64,000 nt of DNA from Arthrobacter sp. Leaf337 (GTDB taxonomy: Bacteria > Actinomycetota > Actinomycetes > Actinomycetales > Micrococcaceae), in the NCBI RefSeq assembly GCF_001423745.1, contig NZ_LMPC01000026.1, positions 207,071 through 271,070 on the forward strand, in the 5' to 3' direction. Positions 7,927 to 17,032 of this stretch are shown here, piece after piece. Numbering within the stretch: position 1 is the first letter of the stretch; every line of letters starts with the position of its first letter. Under the pieces are notes generated by a model, which saw only the letters and a list, made by a program, of their open reading frames with translations, searched no databases and was not told the origin of the DNA. The translations under genes were made by a program, and so were the position numbers.

Positions 7927-8448
7927 ATGGCTCCTCTTTATCCTTTCGCCGGCACCAGCCCGGACGTCCACCCATCAGTCTTCGTCGCCCCCAGCGCCTC
8001 CGTGATCGGCAAAGCCACCCTCGCCGCGGACGCCAGCGCGTTCTACGGTGTCTCCGTGCGGGCCGACACCGCCGCCATCACCGTTGGTGAGGGCAGCAAC
8101 CTGCAGGACAATGTTGTGCTGCATGCCGACCCGGGATTCCCGTGCAGCGTCGGGGCCCGCGTCAGCGTCGGCCACAGTGCCGTGGTGCACGGCTGCACGG
8201 TCGAGGACGACTGCCTCATCGGCATGAGCGCCACCATCCTGAACGGTGCGGTGATCGGCGCCGGCTCCCTGGTGGCCGCCGGCGCCGTGGTCCTTGAAGG
8301 AACCGTCATCCCGCCCCGGTCATTGGTGGCCGGCGTCCCGGCGAAGGTCCGCCGTGAACTCACCGACGAGGAGTTCGACGGCGTGAAGCGCAACGCCGCC
8401 CACTACCGCGAGCTCGCGCAGGCGCACCGGGAGCTTCACGCCGGCTAA
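7927..8448 (+). CDS. Gamma carbonic anhydrase family protein (PaaY/YrdA-like)
   Basis: A 173-residue left-handed beta-helix protein built from hexapeptide repeats (for example GVSVRADTAAITVGEGSNLQDNVVLHAD). The zinc-ligand region is present: His in VVLHAD and two in SVGHSAVVHGC, then the conserved LIGMSATILNGAVIGAGSLVAAGAVV. Family members are trimeric zinc enzymes or scaffolds. Some hydrate CO2 and PaaY is a thioesterase, so substrate cannot be assigned. It stands alone between a divergent membrane protein and a convergent oxidase. The start is fixed by TAGGCT 6 nt upstream, with no ribosome-binding site. Confidence 0.88.
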   Translation: MAPLYPFAGTSPDVHPSVFVAPSASVIGKATLAADASAFYGVSVRADTAAITVGEGSNLQDNVVLHADPGFPCSVGARVSVGHSAVVHGCTVEDDCLIGMSATILNGAVIGAGSLVAAGAVVLEGTVIPPRSLVAGVPAKVRRELTDEEFDGVKRNAAHYRELAQAHRELHAG

Positions 8449-8466
8449 CAGGGTCAGCAGCCCGGG

Positions 8467-10197
8467 CTAGTCCAGGCTGATCGGTCCCAGTGCGTCCAGC
8501 AGCTCGCCCGGTCCCGGGTTCCCGGCGGCTGACCGGCCGCCCAGGTGGTTCACCACGCCCCACACCGCGTTGAGGCCGGTGGTGACGGCGCCCTCGGCCC
8601 AACCGGCGGTGAAGGACACGTCATCGCCGGCCAGGAAGATCCCGCGCTGGGCTTCCGGCAGCTTGTCCTGCTTGAAGTGCGTGAACAGCCGCTGCTGGTA
8701 ACGGTAGTGCCCGGGCAGGTTCGCCTTGAAGGCGCCCATGAAGTTGGGGTCCGCTTCCCAGGAGACGGTGATGGGCTGGCCGATGATGTGGCTGGCGATG
8801 TCCACGCCCGGGTAGATCTGCTCCAGGGAGTGCAGCATGAGCTCCACCCGCTGGTCGGCGTCGAGCGCCAGCCACTTCAGCGCGTCGTCGTTCCACGTGT
8901 AAGAGAGCAGGATGACGGCGGGCTTGTCCGGACCGTCGTCGAGCAGGTAGGTGGCGCGGTTCAGCCGGTCGGTCAGGGTCATGGACAGGACATCCCGGCC
9001 CGTAGCGGGATCGGTGTCCTTCCAGAACGGGCGGTCCACCATCACGAAGGTCTTGGAGGACTGCATGTAGTGCGAGCGCTCGATCGCCGTCCACAGCTCC
9101 GCCGGAAACAGTGCTTCCTCGGTGTGGATCCGGGTGGACAGCAGCCAGGACTGGCACGTGGTGACGACGGCGGGATAGCTCGCCTCCCGGCCCCAGCGTT
9201 CGCGCAGGCGCAGGTCGCCGTTGGCGTCCCGGCTGATGCGGTCCACGGCGCCCCTCGGGGAGCCTGAATGCAGCGACGCCAGTGACGTTCCTTCCGGCCA
9301 GTGGGCCATGCCCGACGGCGCGTGCTGCCACAGCGCCTCGGGGAGCCGCTGCGCTCCCCCGGCAATCAGGCGATGCTGGTCATCGGCGTCGGTATAGACG
9401 ACGCGGAGGATTTCGAGGATCGAGTTGGGGAAGTCGGTATCCCAGCCGCCGGTGCCGAACCCCACCTGCCCGAATGCCTCTCGGTGCGCGAAGCCGGCCT
9501 TCTTGAAGGACTCGCTGGCCGCGATGAAGCCGTAGAACGTCTGTTCGTCCATCAGCGGCAGGAGTTCGTTCCAGATCTCCTTGATCCGGGCCGTGTCCCG
9601 CGCCCGGATGGCGTCCTGCATCTCACTGAAGCGGGCGCCGTCGTTCACTGCCGCTTTCCACGCGTCCGCCACTTCACGGAAGAACGGCGGCAGGTCCGCC
9701 GGCGTGCTCGCGTAGTGCTTCTGCCCGGCCAGTTCAATCACGGTGCTGGAGGTGACCGGGGCCAGCGGGTTGGGGAACTCCTGGGTCTGCAGGCCCAGCA
9801 GTTCCACGTAGTGGTAGAACGCCTTGCCGGACACCGGGAACCGCATGCCGCCGAGGTCCGCCACCACGCCGGGAGCCGACGGGAAGCTGGCAGTCCGCAG
9901 CCGGCCGCCAATCTGGTCGGCCTCGTACATGACCGGGCGTAGGCCCAGCTTCATCAGTTCGTAGGCCGTGACCAGGCCGGACAGGCCCGCGCCGACCACG
10001 GCCACCTGGGTGCCGTACAGCTCTGGCGGGACCGAGCCGAGGCCGTCCGGGTGCGCGAGGTAGTGGTCGTAGCTGAACGGGAAGTCCGGGTTCAGCATGG
10101 TGATGGGGGCGTCGGCAGCCCGGCCCGCGGCGGAGGCGGCTTCGGGGCCCGGGGCCGTAGCGGGGTTGTTGGCCGGCAGTTCGGTGGCGATGGTCAT
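8467..10197 (-). CDS. Flavin-dependent amine/L-amino-acid oxidase (tryptophan 2-monooxygenase-like)
   Basis: 576-residue FAD oxidoreductase. After a 30-residue Ala/Pro-rich leader and LNPDFPFSYDHYL, it has the dinucleotide fold VAVVGAGLSGLVTAYEL (about 66), the GGR motif (QIGGRLRT), LGGMRFP typical of L-amino-acid oxidases, and the C-terminal FAD segment IFLAGDDVSFTAGWAEGAVTTGLNA. The whole resembles the flavin monoamine oxidase family that includes bacterial tryptophan 2-monooxygenase. No secretion signal is seen, so it acts in the cytosol. Its ATG overlaps the stop of the upstream permease by 4 bp (ATGA), which implies that the permease supplies the substrate. Confidence 0.85.
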   Translation of the reverse strand: MTIATELPANNPATAPGPEAASAAGRAADAPITMLNPDFPFSYDHYLAHPDGLGSVPPELYGTQVAVVGAGLSGLVTAYELMKLGLRPVMYEADQIGGRLRTASFPSAPGVVADLGGMRFPVSGKAFYHYVELLGLQTQEFPNPLAPVTSSTVIELAGQKHYASTPADLPPFFREVADAWKAAVNDGARFSEMQDAIRARDTARIKEIWNELLPLMDEQTFYGFIAASESFKKAGFAHREAFGQVGFGTGGWDTDFPNSILEILRVVYTDADDQHRLIAGGAQRLPEALWQHAPSGMAHWPEGTSLASLHSGSPRGAVDRISRDANGDLRLRERWGREASYPAVVTTCQSWLLSTRIHTEEALFPAELWTAIERSHYMQSSKTFVMVDRPFWKDTDPATGRDVLSMTLTDRLNRATYLLDDGPDKPAVILLSYTWNDDALKWLALDADQRVELMLHSLEQIYPGVDIASHIIGQPITVSWEADPNFMGAFKANLPGHYRYQQRLFTHFKQDKLPEAQRGIFLAGDDVSFTAGWAEGAVTTGLNAVWGVVNHLGGRSAAGNPGPGELLDALGPISLD

Positions 10198-11732
10198 GAA
10201 AGGTCTGCCTTCGTCGGTTCGGGGGTGGACAGTGGTGAAGATTCGCGCCCGCTCAGTTCACGGTATTCCTCGTGGCCCAGCGCCGCCACCCTGGAGTGCT
10301 TCCGGCCGTAGCCGAAGTAGGCTGCGAGGCCCACTAGCATCCAGATGCCGAACACGGCCCAGGTGTCGGCGCCGAGGTTGGCCATAAGGTACGCACACAT
10401 AAGCGCGCCGAGGATGGGGGTCAGCGGGAACAGCGGCACGCGGAAGGTGCGCTTGAGTTCGGGCCGGTTGCGGCGCAGGTAGATGACGGCCACGTTGACC
10501 AGGGCAAAGGCGAACAGGGTGCCGATGCTGGTGGCGTCCGCCAGGTCACCGAGCGGAACCAGCCCGGCCGTGAGGGCCACGAGGACGCCCACGATCACGG
10601 TCCCGGCAACCGGGGTGCCGGTGCGGGAGGAGACGCGGCCGAAGATCCTGGGGATGAGGCCGTCGCGGGACATGGAGAGCAGGATGCGGGTCTGGCCGTA
10701 GAGGACGGTCAGGACGATGCTGGCGATGGCCAGCACGGCGCCGACGGCGAAGACCAGGGCGATCCACGGCTGGCCTGTGGTTTCCTCGAGGATTTTCACC
10801 AGGGCGGCCTCGGTGCCGTCGAACCAGCCCCAGGGACGGGCGCCGATGGCGGCGACAGCCACGAGGACATAGATGGTGGTGACGATCACCATGGAAAGCA
10901 TGATGGCGCGCGGCAGGTCCCTTTTGGGATTGCGCGCTTCCTCGCCGGCCGTGGAGGCTGCGTCGAAGCCGATGTAGGAAAAGAAGACCGTCGAGGCGGC
11001 GGCCGAGACGCCTGCCGCGCCCATCGGCAGCAGCGGCTCGAAGTTGCCGGCGTTGAAGGCCGTGAATGCGACGGCGCAGAAGAAGAGGAGGATGCCTACC
11101 TTGATCACCACGATCGCGGTGTTGATCCAGGCGCTCTCCCTGGCCCCGCGAACCAGCAGGATCGTCGCGAGGACCACGATGACCATGGCCGGGATGTTCA
11201 TGATGCCGCCGTCACCGGGCGGCTGCGAGACGGCATCCGGCAGGACCTGCCCGAACACCGCGAGGGTCTCGTTCACGTACTGGCCTGCACCGACGGCCAC
11301 GGCGGCCACCGACACCGCGTACTCCAGCACGAGGCACCAGCCGCAGATCCAGGCCATGCCTTCGCCCATCGTGGCGTAGGTGTAGGAGTAACTGGAGCCC
11401 GCCACCGGGACCAGGCCGGCCATTTCGGCGTAGGACACGGCCGAGAGCAGGGCGGCGAGCCCGGCGATGGCGAACGAAATCCAGATGGCGGGACCGGCCA
11501 GCGGCACGGATTCGCCGAGGATGACCAGGATGCCGGTTCCCAGCGTGGCCCCGACGCTGATCATGGTCAGCTGCAGAACTCCGAAGCTGCGGACCAGCTT
11601 GGTGCCGCCATGGCCGTTGTCGGCCTCGCTGACCATTTGGCCGATCGGCTTGCGGCGCAGCAGTTGTGCAGCCAGGTCCGGACGGCGGGCAGCTGCCGGC
11701 GGCCGGCCGGTGAGTGTAGGCACAGTCATCAT
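10194..11732 (-). CDS. APC-family amino acid/polyamine permease (CAT-like)
   Basis: Integral membrane amino-acid importer of the APC superfamily, 512 residues with about 12-13 hydrophobic segments. The first helix has the family's MISVGATLGTGILVILG; the conserved FFSYIGFDAASTAGEEARNPKRDLPRAI segment is typical of the cationic amino-acid transporter branch. ATG 11732 is chosen because homologs begin near here; an in-frame ATG at 11810 would add 26 residues overlapping the alr promoter. Translationally coupled (ATGA) to the amine oxidase downstream. Likely substrate is an amino acid or amine oxidised by that enzyme; this is inference from context. Confidence 0.9.
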   Translation of the reverse strand: MMTVPTLTGRPPAAARRPDLAAQLLRRKPIGQMVSEADNGHGGTKLVRSFGVLQLTMISVGATLGTGILVILGESVPLAGPAIWISFAIAGLAALLSAVSYAEMAGLVPVAGSSYSYTYATMGEGMAWICGWCLVLEYAVSVAAVAVGAGQYVNETLAVFGQVLPDAVSQPPGDGGIMNIPAMVIVVLATILLVRGARESAWINTAIVVIKVGILLFFCAVAFTAFNAGNFEPLLPMGAAGVSAAASTVFFSYIGFDAASTAGEEARNPKRDLPRAIMLSMVIVTTIYVLVAVAAIGARPWGWFDGTEAALVKILEETTGQPWIALVFAVGAVLAIASIVLTVLYGQTRILLSMSRDGLIPRIFGRVSSRTGTPVAGTVIVGVLVALTAGLVPLGDLADATSIGTLFAFALVNVAVIYLRRNRPELKRTFRVPLFPLTPILGALMCAYLMANLGADTWAVFGIWMLVGLAAYFGYGRKHSRVAALGHEEYRELSGRESSPLSTPEPTKADLS

Positions 11733-11817
11733 TGACGTCCGTTCGTGAGTAGTTAGCGGCTTTCCCCTGGTACAGCTTAGGTTTGTGAGCCACCTCTCAT
11801 CGTTGTGCAAAATGACC

Positions 11818-11823
11818 TATAGT
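11818..11823 (+). promoter_or_regulatory. Putative -10 box for alr (leaderless)
   Basis: TATAGT lies 8 nt before ATG 11832, with no ribosome-binding site between them. It lies in the 99-bp divergent region shared with the permease gene. Confidence 0.5.
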
Positions 11824-11831
11824 CTTCTGGC

Positions 11832-13040
11832 ATGAGACTTAATGCACACACCGAGGGCACGCGGAACGCGGCGCTCACCGGACAGGTCAGCGTTGACCTT
11901 TCGGCCATCGCAGACAACATCCGCACTCTCCGCCAGCGCTCCGCGGCACCCCACTTCATGGCGGTGGTGAAGGGCAACGCCTACGGCCACGGACTTGTTG
12001 ACGTCGCCCGGACGGCACTGTCGGCCGGCGCGGACTGGCTGGGAACGGCGCAGCTTCATGAGGCGATCGCCCTGCGCCGCGCAGGCATCACCGCTCCGGT
12101 ACTGTCCTGGCTGTACCTCGCATCCGCCTCCAGCGAGACAATCCGGGAAGCGCTGGCGTACGACGTCGACGTGTCGCTGGGCAGCGTCGCCCAGCTCGAC
12201 GTCGTGGCCGGCATCGCCCGCCAGCTGGGCCGTCCCGCCGTCGTCCATCTTGAACTGGACACGGGGCTGAGTCGCGGCGGGGCGCGGGCGGAGGACTGGG
12301 CGGAACTCGTCACCGCTGCCCGGGCGGCGGAGCGTGACGGCACGCTCTGCGTGCGCGGCGTCTGGACGCATCTGGCCTGGGCCGACGTTCCGGCACACCC
12401 GGCCAATCTGGCGGCGGTGGAGGCTTTCGAAGAAGCCGTCCGTGCGGCCAGGGCGGCGGGCCTGGAACCGGCTCTCCGGCACGTCTCGAGTTCGGCCAAC
12501 ATCCTTGACCGGCCGGAATTCGCCTTCGACATGGTGCGGGCCGGCCTGGCGTTCTACGGGCTGGCTCCGGCCGACCACCTGGCTCCGGCCGACTTCGGCC
12601 TGCGCCCCGCCCTGACGGTCACGGCCCCGGTGGTGCTGGTGAAGAAAGTGCCGGCCGGGACCGGCGTGAGCTACGAGCACCAGGCCATCACGCACGAGCC
12701 GCGGTATCTGGGGCTGATCCCGCTGGGCTATGCGGACGGGATCCCCAAGGGCATCACGGGCCGCAGCCTGATCCTCGTCGGGGGCCGCCGGGTTCCGGTG
12801 ATCGGCAAGGTCTGCATGGACCAGTTCATGGTGGACCTGGGCCCGGATTCCCTGGGCGTGGCCGTTGGTGACACAGCTGTGCTATTTGGCGATCCGCGCA
12901 CCGGGGCCGCGAGCGCCGATGACTGGGGCGCGGCGATCGGCAGCCACGGCGACGAGATCATCAACCGGATTGCCCCGCGCCTGCCGCGCGCCTACGAGTG
13001 CCCGGACTACCAGGAAGCCGGTGCTCCCGGTGGCGCCTGA
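11832..13040 (+). CDS. alr: Alanine racemase
   Basis: PLP enzyme making D-alanine for peptidoglycan. 402 residues. Lys47 in AVVKGNAYGHG carries the cofactor (most homologs have KADAYGHG or KANAYGHG). The second catalytic base, Tyr, is in GVSYEHQ, and the C-terminal domain has GYADGIPK and GKVCMDQFMVDLG. The gene is preceded by a -10 box 8 nt away and has no ribosome-binding site. Its 3' end overlaps the start of the PucR regulator gene. Divergent from the amino-acid permease/oxidase pair, which hints at a shared amino-acid theme, but alr is an essential housekeeping gene in most relatives. Confidence 0.95.
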   Translation: MRLNAHTEGTRNAALTGQVSVDLSAIADNIRTLRQRSAAPHFMAVVKGNAYGHGLVDVARTALSAGADWLGTAQLHEAIALRRAGITAPVLSWLYLASASSETIREALAYDVDVSLGSVAQLDVVAGIARQLGRPAVVHLELDTGLSRGGARAEDWAELVTAARAAERDGTLCVRGVWTHLAWADVPAHPANLAAVEAFEEAVRAARAAGLEPALRHVSSSANILDRPEFAFDMVRAGLAFYGLAPADHLAPADFGLRPALTVTAPVVLVKKVPAGTGVSYEHQAITHEPRYLGLIPLGYADGIPKGITGRSLILVGGRRVPVIGKVCMDQFMVDLGPDSLGVAVGDTAVLFGDPRTGAASADDWGAAIGSHGDEIINRIAPRLPRAYECPDYQEAGAPGGA

Positions 13041-14709
13041 GGCAGCCGTCGAGCGGCTCGGCTTCGTCACGCTGGAGCAGTTCCTGCAGAAGCTGCCGCC
13101 GGAGCTGAGAATACTCCACGACGGCGGCAACGGTGCCGGGATGCTCCGCTGGGTGGAGCCGAGCGAACTGGAGGATCCGACGCCCTACCTTCTCGACGGC
13201 GAGTTTATCCTCACCGCCGGGTTGCCGTTCCTCGGCGAGGGCGGCCGCGAGGGAAAGGTGGACGCCTATGTGCAGCGGCTGGTCGGCGCCGGGGTGGGGG
13301 CCCTGGGGTTCGGACTGGAGCCGTACTTCGACGCCGTGCCCGGGACCGTGCTGGCGGCATGCCGTCGCCACAACCTGACCCTGGTGGAGTTTCCCAGGAC
13401 TGTTCCGTTTGCGGCGATCGGACTGGCGTTCTCGCAGCTGCTGGAGTCGGACAACGCCAGGGTGTTCCGGCAACTGGCGGACACCAACCGCCAGCTGATG
13501 CGGGCGGTCCTGTCGGCCAGGCCGGAGCACGAACTCCTGGCGGCGTTGGTGCAGCGGGTTCCGGTCTGGGCGCTGCTCGTCGGGGCCGACGGCAGGATCC
13601 GCGCCCGGGCCGCGGCCGACGGCGGAAGCGGCAACAGCAGCGGAACTGGCGCTGCCGGCCCGGCCGGCAACCAGTCCCCGCCCGCCGCCGTCGAACTCTC
13701 CGCTTTGCAGCCGCTGCTGAAACGGCTACTGGGCGGCAGCGGCCCCCGGGTTGAGATGGAGTCCCTCGAGGAACCGCGGCCGTCCACGGTGTTCGGCCAC
13801 CCGCTCCGCAGCACCCGGGATGCCAACCTCGGCGCGCTGATCCTGGGCTCCGGCGGACCGCTCACGCCGGCCCAGAACAGCGTGGTGTCCTCGGTGGTGG
13901 GGCTCCTGGAACTGCTGGTGCGGCAGCGGACCAGCGGCTCGCTGGCACCCAGCCAGCTCGCGACCGCGCTGTTGCTGCATCCGGACAGCGTGGCCTCCGG
14001 CGGCACGAAGCACATCAACGGCCTCAAAGACCTCCTGGCGCAGAGCATCTCCTCCACGCGCTCGGCACACCTGCGGGTTGTCCAGGGTGTGAAAGCGGAA
14101 CCCGGCGGTCCTGCGGGAGACAGCCCCGTCCGGGAACTCCTGCAGTGGCGCCGCATATTCGACACCAAGCTGGTGGAGATCACTGACTACGGTTTTGCCG
14201 CCATCACCCGCCTCAAGGTCGACGATGCCCTGCTGGCAGAGGCGGAGGAACTCGGCTGGCGCCTGGTGATCGGGGATGCCACCGAGTTCCAGGCCTTGGC
14301 GTCCGCGTACCGGCGGGTGACGTCGCTGCGCGCCCGGGTTCAGGCAACCGGCAGGAGCGCCCGCGTGGACGAGGTGACCTGGTCCGTGGCCGGACTGCTT
14401 GGCCGCGAGGCCGGGACCATGCTGGCGGCACGCCTGCTGGAGCCGGTTCTTGGCCAGGAGGATCCCGAGCGGCGCGCCGCCCAGCTGGCGGTGCTGCGGA
14501 CGTGGCTCGGAGAGAACGGGAGCTGGGACGCCACGGCGAAAGCCCTGGGCTTGCACCGGAACAGCGTCCGCCGGCAGATCAACGCCGTGGCCGAGCTTCT
14601 GGAGACCGATCTCAACCAGGCCCAGGTCCGCGCGGAGCTCTGGTTCGCCCTTCAGTACGTGGACGAATCCCCGCCGGCAACGGAAGCCGCGCCCTCCCAG
14701 TCCGAGTAA
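13021..14709 (+). CDS. PucR-family transcriptional regulator
   Basis: 562-residue cytosolic regulator. The N-terminal part (about 10-140: LTAGLPFLGEGGREGKVDAYVQRLVGAGVGALGFGLEPYFDAVPGTVLAACRRHNLTLVEFP) is the PucR purine-catabolism sensing domain. The C-terminus is a PucR-type helix-turn-helix (LRTWLGENGSWDATAKALGLHRNSVRRQI). The middle is a GGDEF-like fold without catalytic motifs, as in the family. GTG 13021, three nt after AGGAAG, overlaps alr by 20 bp; GTG 13030 is also possible and is better spaced. PucR proteins control purine, proline or GABA catabolic genes; the neighbouring permease, oxidase or nitrilase are candidate targets. A Gly/Ser/Asn-rich linker lies at about residues 200-220. 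Confidence 0.88.
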   Translation: MLPVAPEAAVERLGFVTLEQFLQKLPPELRILHDGGNGAGMLRWVEPSELEDPTPYLLDGEFILTAGLPFLGEGGREGKVDAYVQRLVGAGVGALGFGLEPYFDAVPGTVLAACRRHNLTLVEFPRTVPFAAIGLAFSQLLESDNARVFRQLADTNRQLMRAVLSARPEHELLAALVQRVPVWALLVGADGRIRARAAADGGSGNSSGTGAAGPAGNQSPPAAVELSALQPLLKRLLGGSGPRVEMESLEEPRPSTVFGHPLRSTRDANLGALILGSGGPLTPAQNSVVSSVVGLLELLVRQRTSGSLAPSQLATALLLHPDSVASGGTKHINGLKDLLAQSISSTRSAHLRVVQGVKAEPGGPAGDSPVRELLQWRRIFDTKLVEITDYGFAAITRLKVDDALLAEAEELGWRLVIGDATEFQALASAYRRVTSLRARVQATGRSARVDEVTWSVAGLLGREAGTMLAARLLEPVLGQEDPERRAAQLAVLRTWLGENGSWDATAKALGLHRNSVRRQINAVAELLETDLNQAQVRAELWFALQYVDESPPATEAAPSQSE

Positions 14710-15482
14710 AGCTCCGGCCGGCGCTCCCTGAGGTACGGCACGGCTTCCCGCGCGTTGCGGGCGCTGGCGGCGGACACCTCGGCGTACAGCAGTTCCGGCG
14801 CCGGTCCTGCAGCGGCCAGCAGGGAGCCGTCGGGACCGGCGATGACGCTGCCGCCCAGGAACTCACAGCCGTCTTCCTCCCCTGAGTGGTTGGCATAGGC
14901 CACGGTCAGCTGGCTCTCCAGAGCCCTTGCGCGCAGCAGGACCTGCGGGACGGAGTCGAATCCCCGGGACAGGGCCGTGGGAACCAGGAGCAGTTCTGCG
15001 CCGCGGACCGCGGCGGCACGAACGGCTTCGGGAAACTCGACGTCGTAGCAGATCACCATGGACGTTTTGATGCCCTGGAAGTCCACGACGGCGGGAGGTT
15101 CGGCGGCCGGGCTGAACGCCGTGCGCTCCTCCTCGCCAAACAAGTGGACCTTGGCGTAGTTCAGCACCTCGGCCCCTTCTCGGTCCACCAGCGTGGAGGT
15201 GATCTGCCACCGGCCGTCCGCGGTGACGGCGGGCAGGCTGTACACCAGGGCGATGCGATTCTTCCGCGCGATGCCGGCCAGCGTCCGGCGGATGGCCGGA
15301 AGGCTTGCGGGATCCAGTCCGGACCGGACCCGGAGGGGCGCATACCCCACGGGAAACAGCTCCGGGGTGAGCAGCACCCCCGCCCCGGCGGACGCGGCCG
15401 ACCGGGCGGCGTCGTCAATTGCCCCGCAGTTGGTTTCCACATCAAGTACAGCGGCGTTCGCCTGCAGGAGTGCCAGCAGCAC
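14652..15482 (-). CDS. Carbon-nitrogen hydrolase (nitrilase superfamily)
   Basis: Cytosolic amidase/nitrilase-fold hydrolase, 276 residues. The catalytic triad is complete: Glu41 (LLTPELFPVGY), Lys111 (NYAKVHLFGEEE) and Cys145 (MVICYDVEFPE). These residues cleave C-N bonds through a thioester. The context KVHLFGEEE and the short length point to the aliphatic amidase/omega-amidase side of the superfamily. GTG 15482 is chosen because GAGGTGG lies about 5 nt upstream; a TATAGA box is just before that. The 3' end overlaps the convergent PucR gene by 58 bp. Substrate unknown. Confidence 0.88.
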   Translation of the reverse strand: MLLALLQANAAVLDVETNCGAIDDAARSAASAGAGVLLTPELFPVGYAPLRVRSGLDPASLPAIRRTLAGIARKNRIALVYSLPAVTADGRWQITSTLVDREGAEVLNYAKVHLFGEEERTAFSPAAEPPAVVDFQGIKTSMVICYDVEFPEAVRAAAVRGAELLLVPTALSRGFDSVPQVLLRARALESQLTVAYANHSGEEDGCEFLGGSVIAGPDGSLLAAAGPAPELLYAEVSAASARNAREAVPYLRERRPELYSDWEGAASVAGGDSSTY

Positions 15483-15660
15483 CGTTACCACCTCTATAGT
15501 CTCCGGGATGCCCGCGGGAAACGCGGGCCGCCTCTTCTTGCAGCCTCTTCCTACCAGCCTAGCGAGGGTGCAGACTGTGCCGTAGGTGCATTTCCGCCCG
15601 GAAACCGGGGCCCGCAGTGCGGAACGTCCGTGCGTGCGGCAAGGGTCCTGCAATGGCGCC

Positions 15661-15686
15661 TTGCGTTAACTTCTTGACTACAACGG
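15661..15686 (+). promoter_or_regulatory. Operator-like site upstream of the ROK repressor gene
   Basis: A 26-bp sequence, TTGCGTTAAC then TTCTTGACTACAACGG, matches 22 of 26 positions with a site upstream of the sugar ABC operon (16922). It has partial dyad symmetry (GTTG/CAAC-type ends) and contains a -35-like TTGACT. This suggests autoregulation by the ROK protein through promoter occlusion. Confidence 0.65.
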
Positions 15687-15710
15687 TGCAGATGGTGCAC
15701 GCTTCATTGC

Positions 15711-16901
15711 ATGCCCTCATCACCGCGCTCAACGAGGAGCCGAACCAAGAACCCTGGTTCACAGTCCGCCCTGAGGCACCTGAACCAGCAACGGATCATC
15801 GAGTGCCTCCTGAACGGTCCATCAACCCAGGCGGAACTCGCCCGGCAGACCGGTTTGTCCACCGCCACGGTCTCCAACATCGTCAAGATCATGCAGGACG
15901 CCGGACTGGCGTCCACGGAGCCGATCACCAGCTCCGGCCGGCGTGCACTGAACGTCCGGCTCAACAGCAACGGGGCGGTCGCCGTGGGTATCGACTTCGG
16001 CCGGCGGCACCTCAGAGTGGTCCTCGCAACCCTGAGTTACCACATCATCGCCGAGGAATCCGTGCTGCTGCCATTAGGCCATCACGCCGACGAAGGCATC
16101 CGGGCCGCCGTCGAACTCCTTGCCAAACTGCTGGCGGAAAGCGGCGTGGAACGCAGCGCCATAGTAGGCGCCGGCGTCGGAATCCCGGGCCCCATTGACC
16201 GCCGGACGGGCACTGTGGCGCAGGGGGCCATCCTTCCCGAGTGGGTGGGCATCAACATCCTGCACTACCTTGAAGAGACCCTGAATTTCCCCGTGTTCAT
16301 TGACAACGACGCCAACCTTGGCGCCCTGGCAGAGGTCACGTGGGGACCCCACAGCGGCATCAGCAACCTGATGTTCATGAAGATCGGCTCGGGCATTGGC
16401 GCCGGGCTGATCCTCAACGGCGCCCCGTACTACGGCAACGTGGGCATCACCGGCGAAATCGGCCACGCCACTATCCACGAGCACGGCCTCATCTGCCGCT
16501 GCGGGAACCGGGGGTGCCTGGAAACCATTGCTTCCACAACCACCATGATCGAGCTCCTCAGCCGCGGCGAGGAGAAACCGCTCAGCGCGGAGGACATCGT
16601 CCGCAAGGCGCTGGAGCGGGACTCCGCGACACTGCGTGTCATCGACGACGCCGGCCTGGCCGTAGGCCGTGCCCTGGGCAACGTGGCCAACCTCATCAAC
16701 CCTGAAGTCATTGTGATGGGCGGTCCCCTGGCGGGGCTGGGAGACCTGCTCCTGGACCCCATCCGGCGGGGCCTGGTGCGCCACGCGGTGCCCGTCATCG
16801 GCGAGACCACAACGCTGACAATGTCCTCACTCGGCGACCGGGCGGAGGCCCTCGGGGCGGCCGCCCTCGTTTTCCAGCATGCGGGAATCCGCCGCTCCTG
16901 A
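15711..16901 (+). CDS. ROK-family transcriptional repressor (NagC/XylR type)
   Basis: 396-residue sugar-responsive repressor. A winged helix-turn-helix (about 25-75, NGPSTQAELARQTGLSTATVSNIVKIMQDAGL) is followed by a ROK sugar-kinase-like domain: GIDFGRRHLRVVLA, GAGVGIPGPID, FIDNDANLGALAE, and the zinc site HEHGLICRCGNRGCLE. It is immediately upstream of a monosaccharide ABC importer and both promoters carry the same operator-like sequence, so it very likely represses the importer until a sugar binds. ATG 15711 opens the first conserved residues. The ligand is not evident; xylose, glucose or galactose are typical for this arrangement. Confidence 0.92.
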   Translation: MPSSPRSTRSRTKNPGSQSALRHLNQQRIIECLLNGPSTQAELARQTGLSTATVSNIVKIMQDAGLASTEPITSSGRRALNVRLNSNGAVAVGIDFGRRHLRVVLATLSYHIIAEESVLLPLGHHADEGIRAAVELLAKLLAESGVERSAIVGAGVGIPGPIDRRTGTVAQGAILPEWVGINILHYLEETLNFPVFIDNDANLGALAEVTWGPHSGISNLMFMKIGSGIGAGLILNGAPYYGNVGITGEIGHATIHEHGLICRCGNRGCLETIASTTTMIELLSRGEEKPLSAEDIVRKALERDSATLRVIDDAGLAVGRALGNVANLINPEVIVMGGPLAGLGDLLLDPIRRGLVRHAVPVIGETTTLTMSSLGDRAEALGAAALVFQHAGIRRS

Positions 16902-16921
16902 ACCTATTCGTTATCTGGCTG

Positions 16922-16947
16922 TTGCGTTAAAGACTTGACGACAACGG
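16922..16947 (+). promoter_or_regulatory. Operator-like site and -35 region of the sugar ABC operon
   Basis: TTGCGTTAAAGACTTGACG followed by ACAACGG repeats the site before the ROK gene (22/26 identical). TTGACG inside it fits a -35 box with TTTACT about 17-18 nt downstream as a possible -10. Repressor bound here would block RNA polymerase. Confidence 0.65.
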
Positions 16948-17032
16948 CTGTGATCAAGTTTACTTTTTCATCAGACGGCCCTGCGGTTTGCAGGGCGGAC
17001 AACGAAGTCATGCATTGGAGGCGTAAGGGCAA

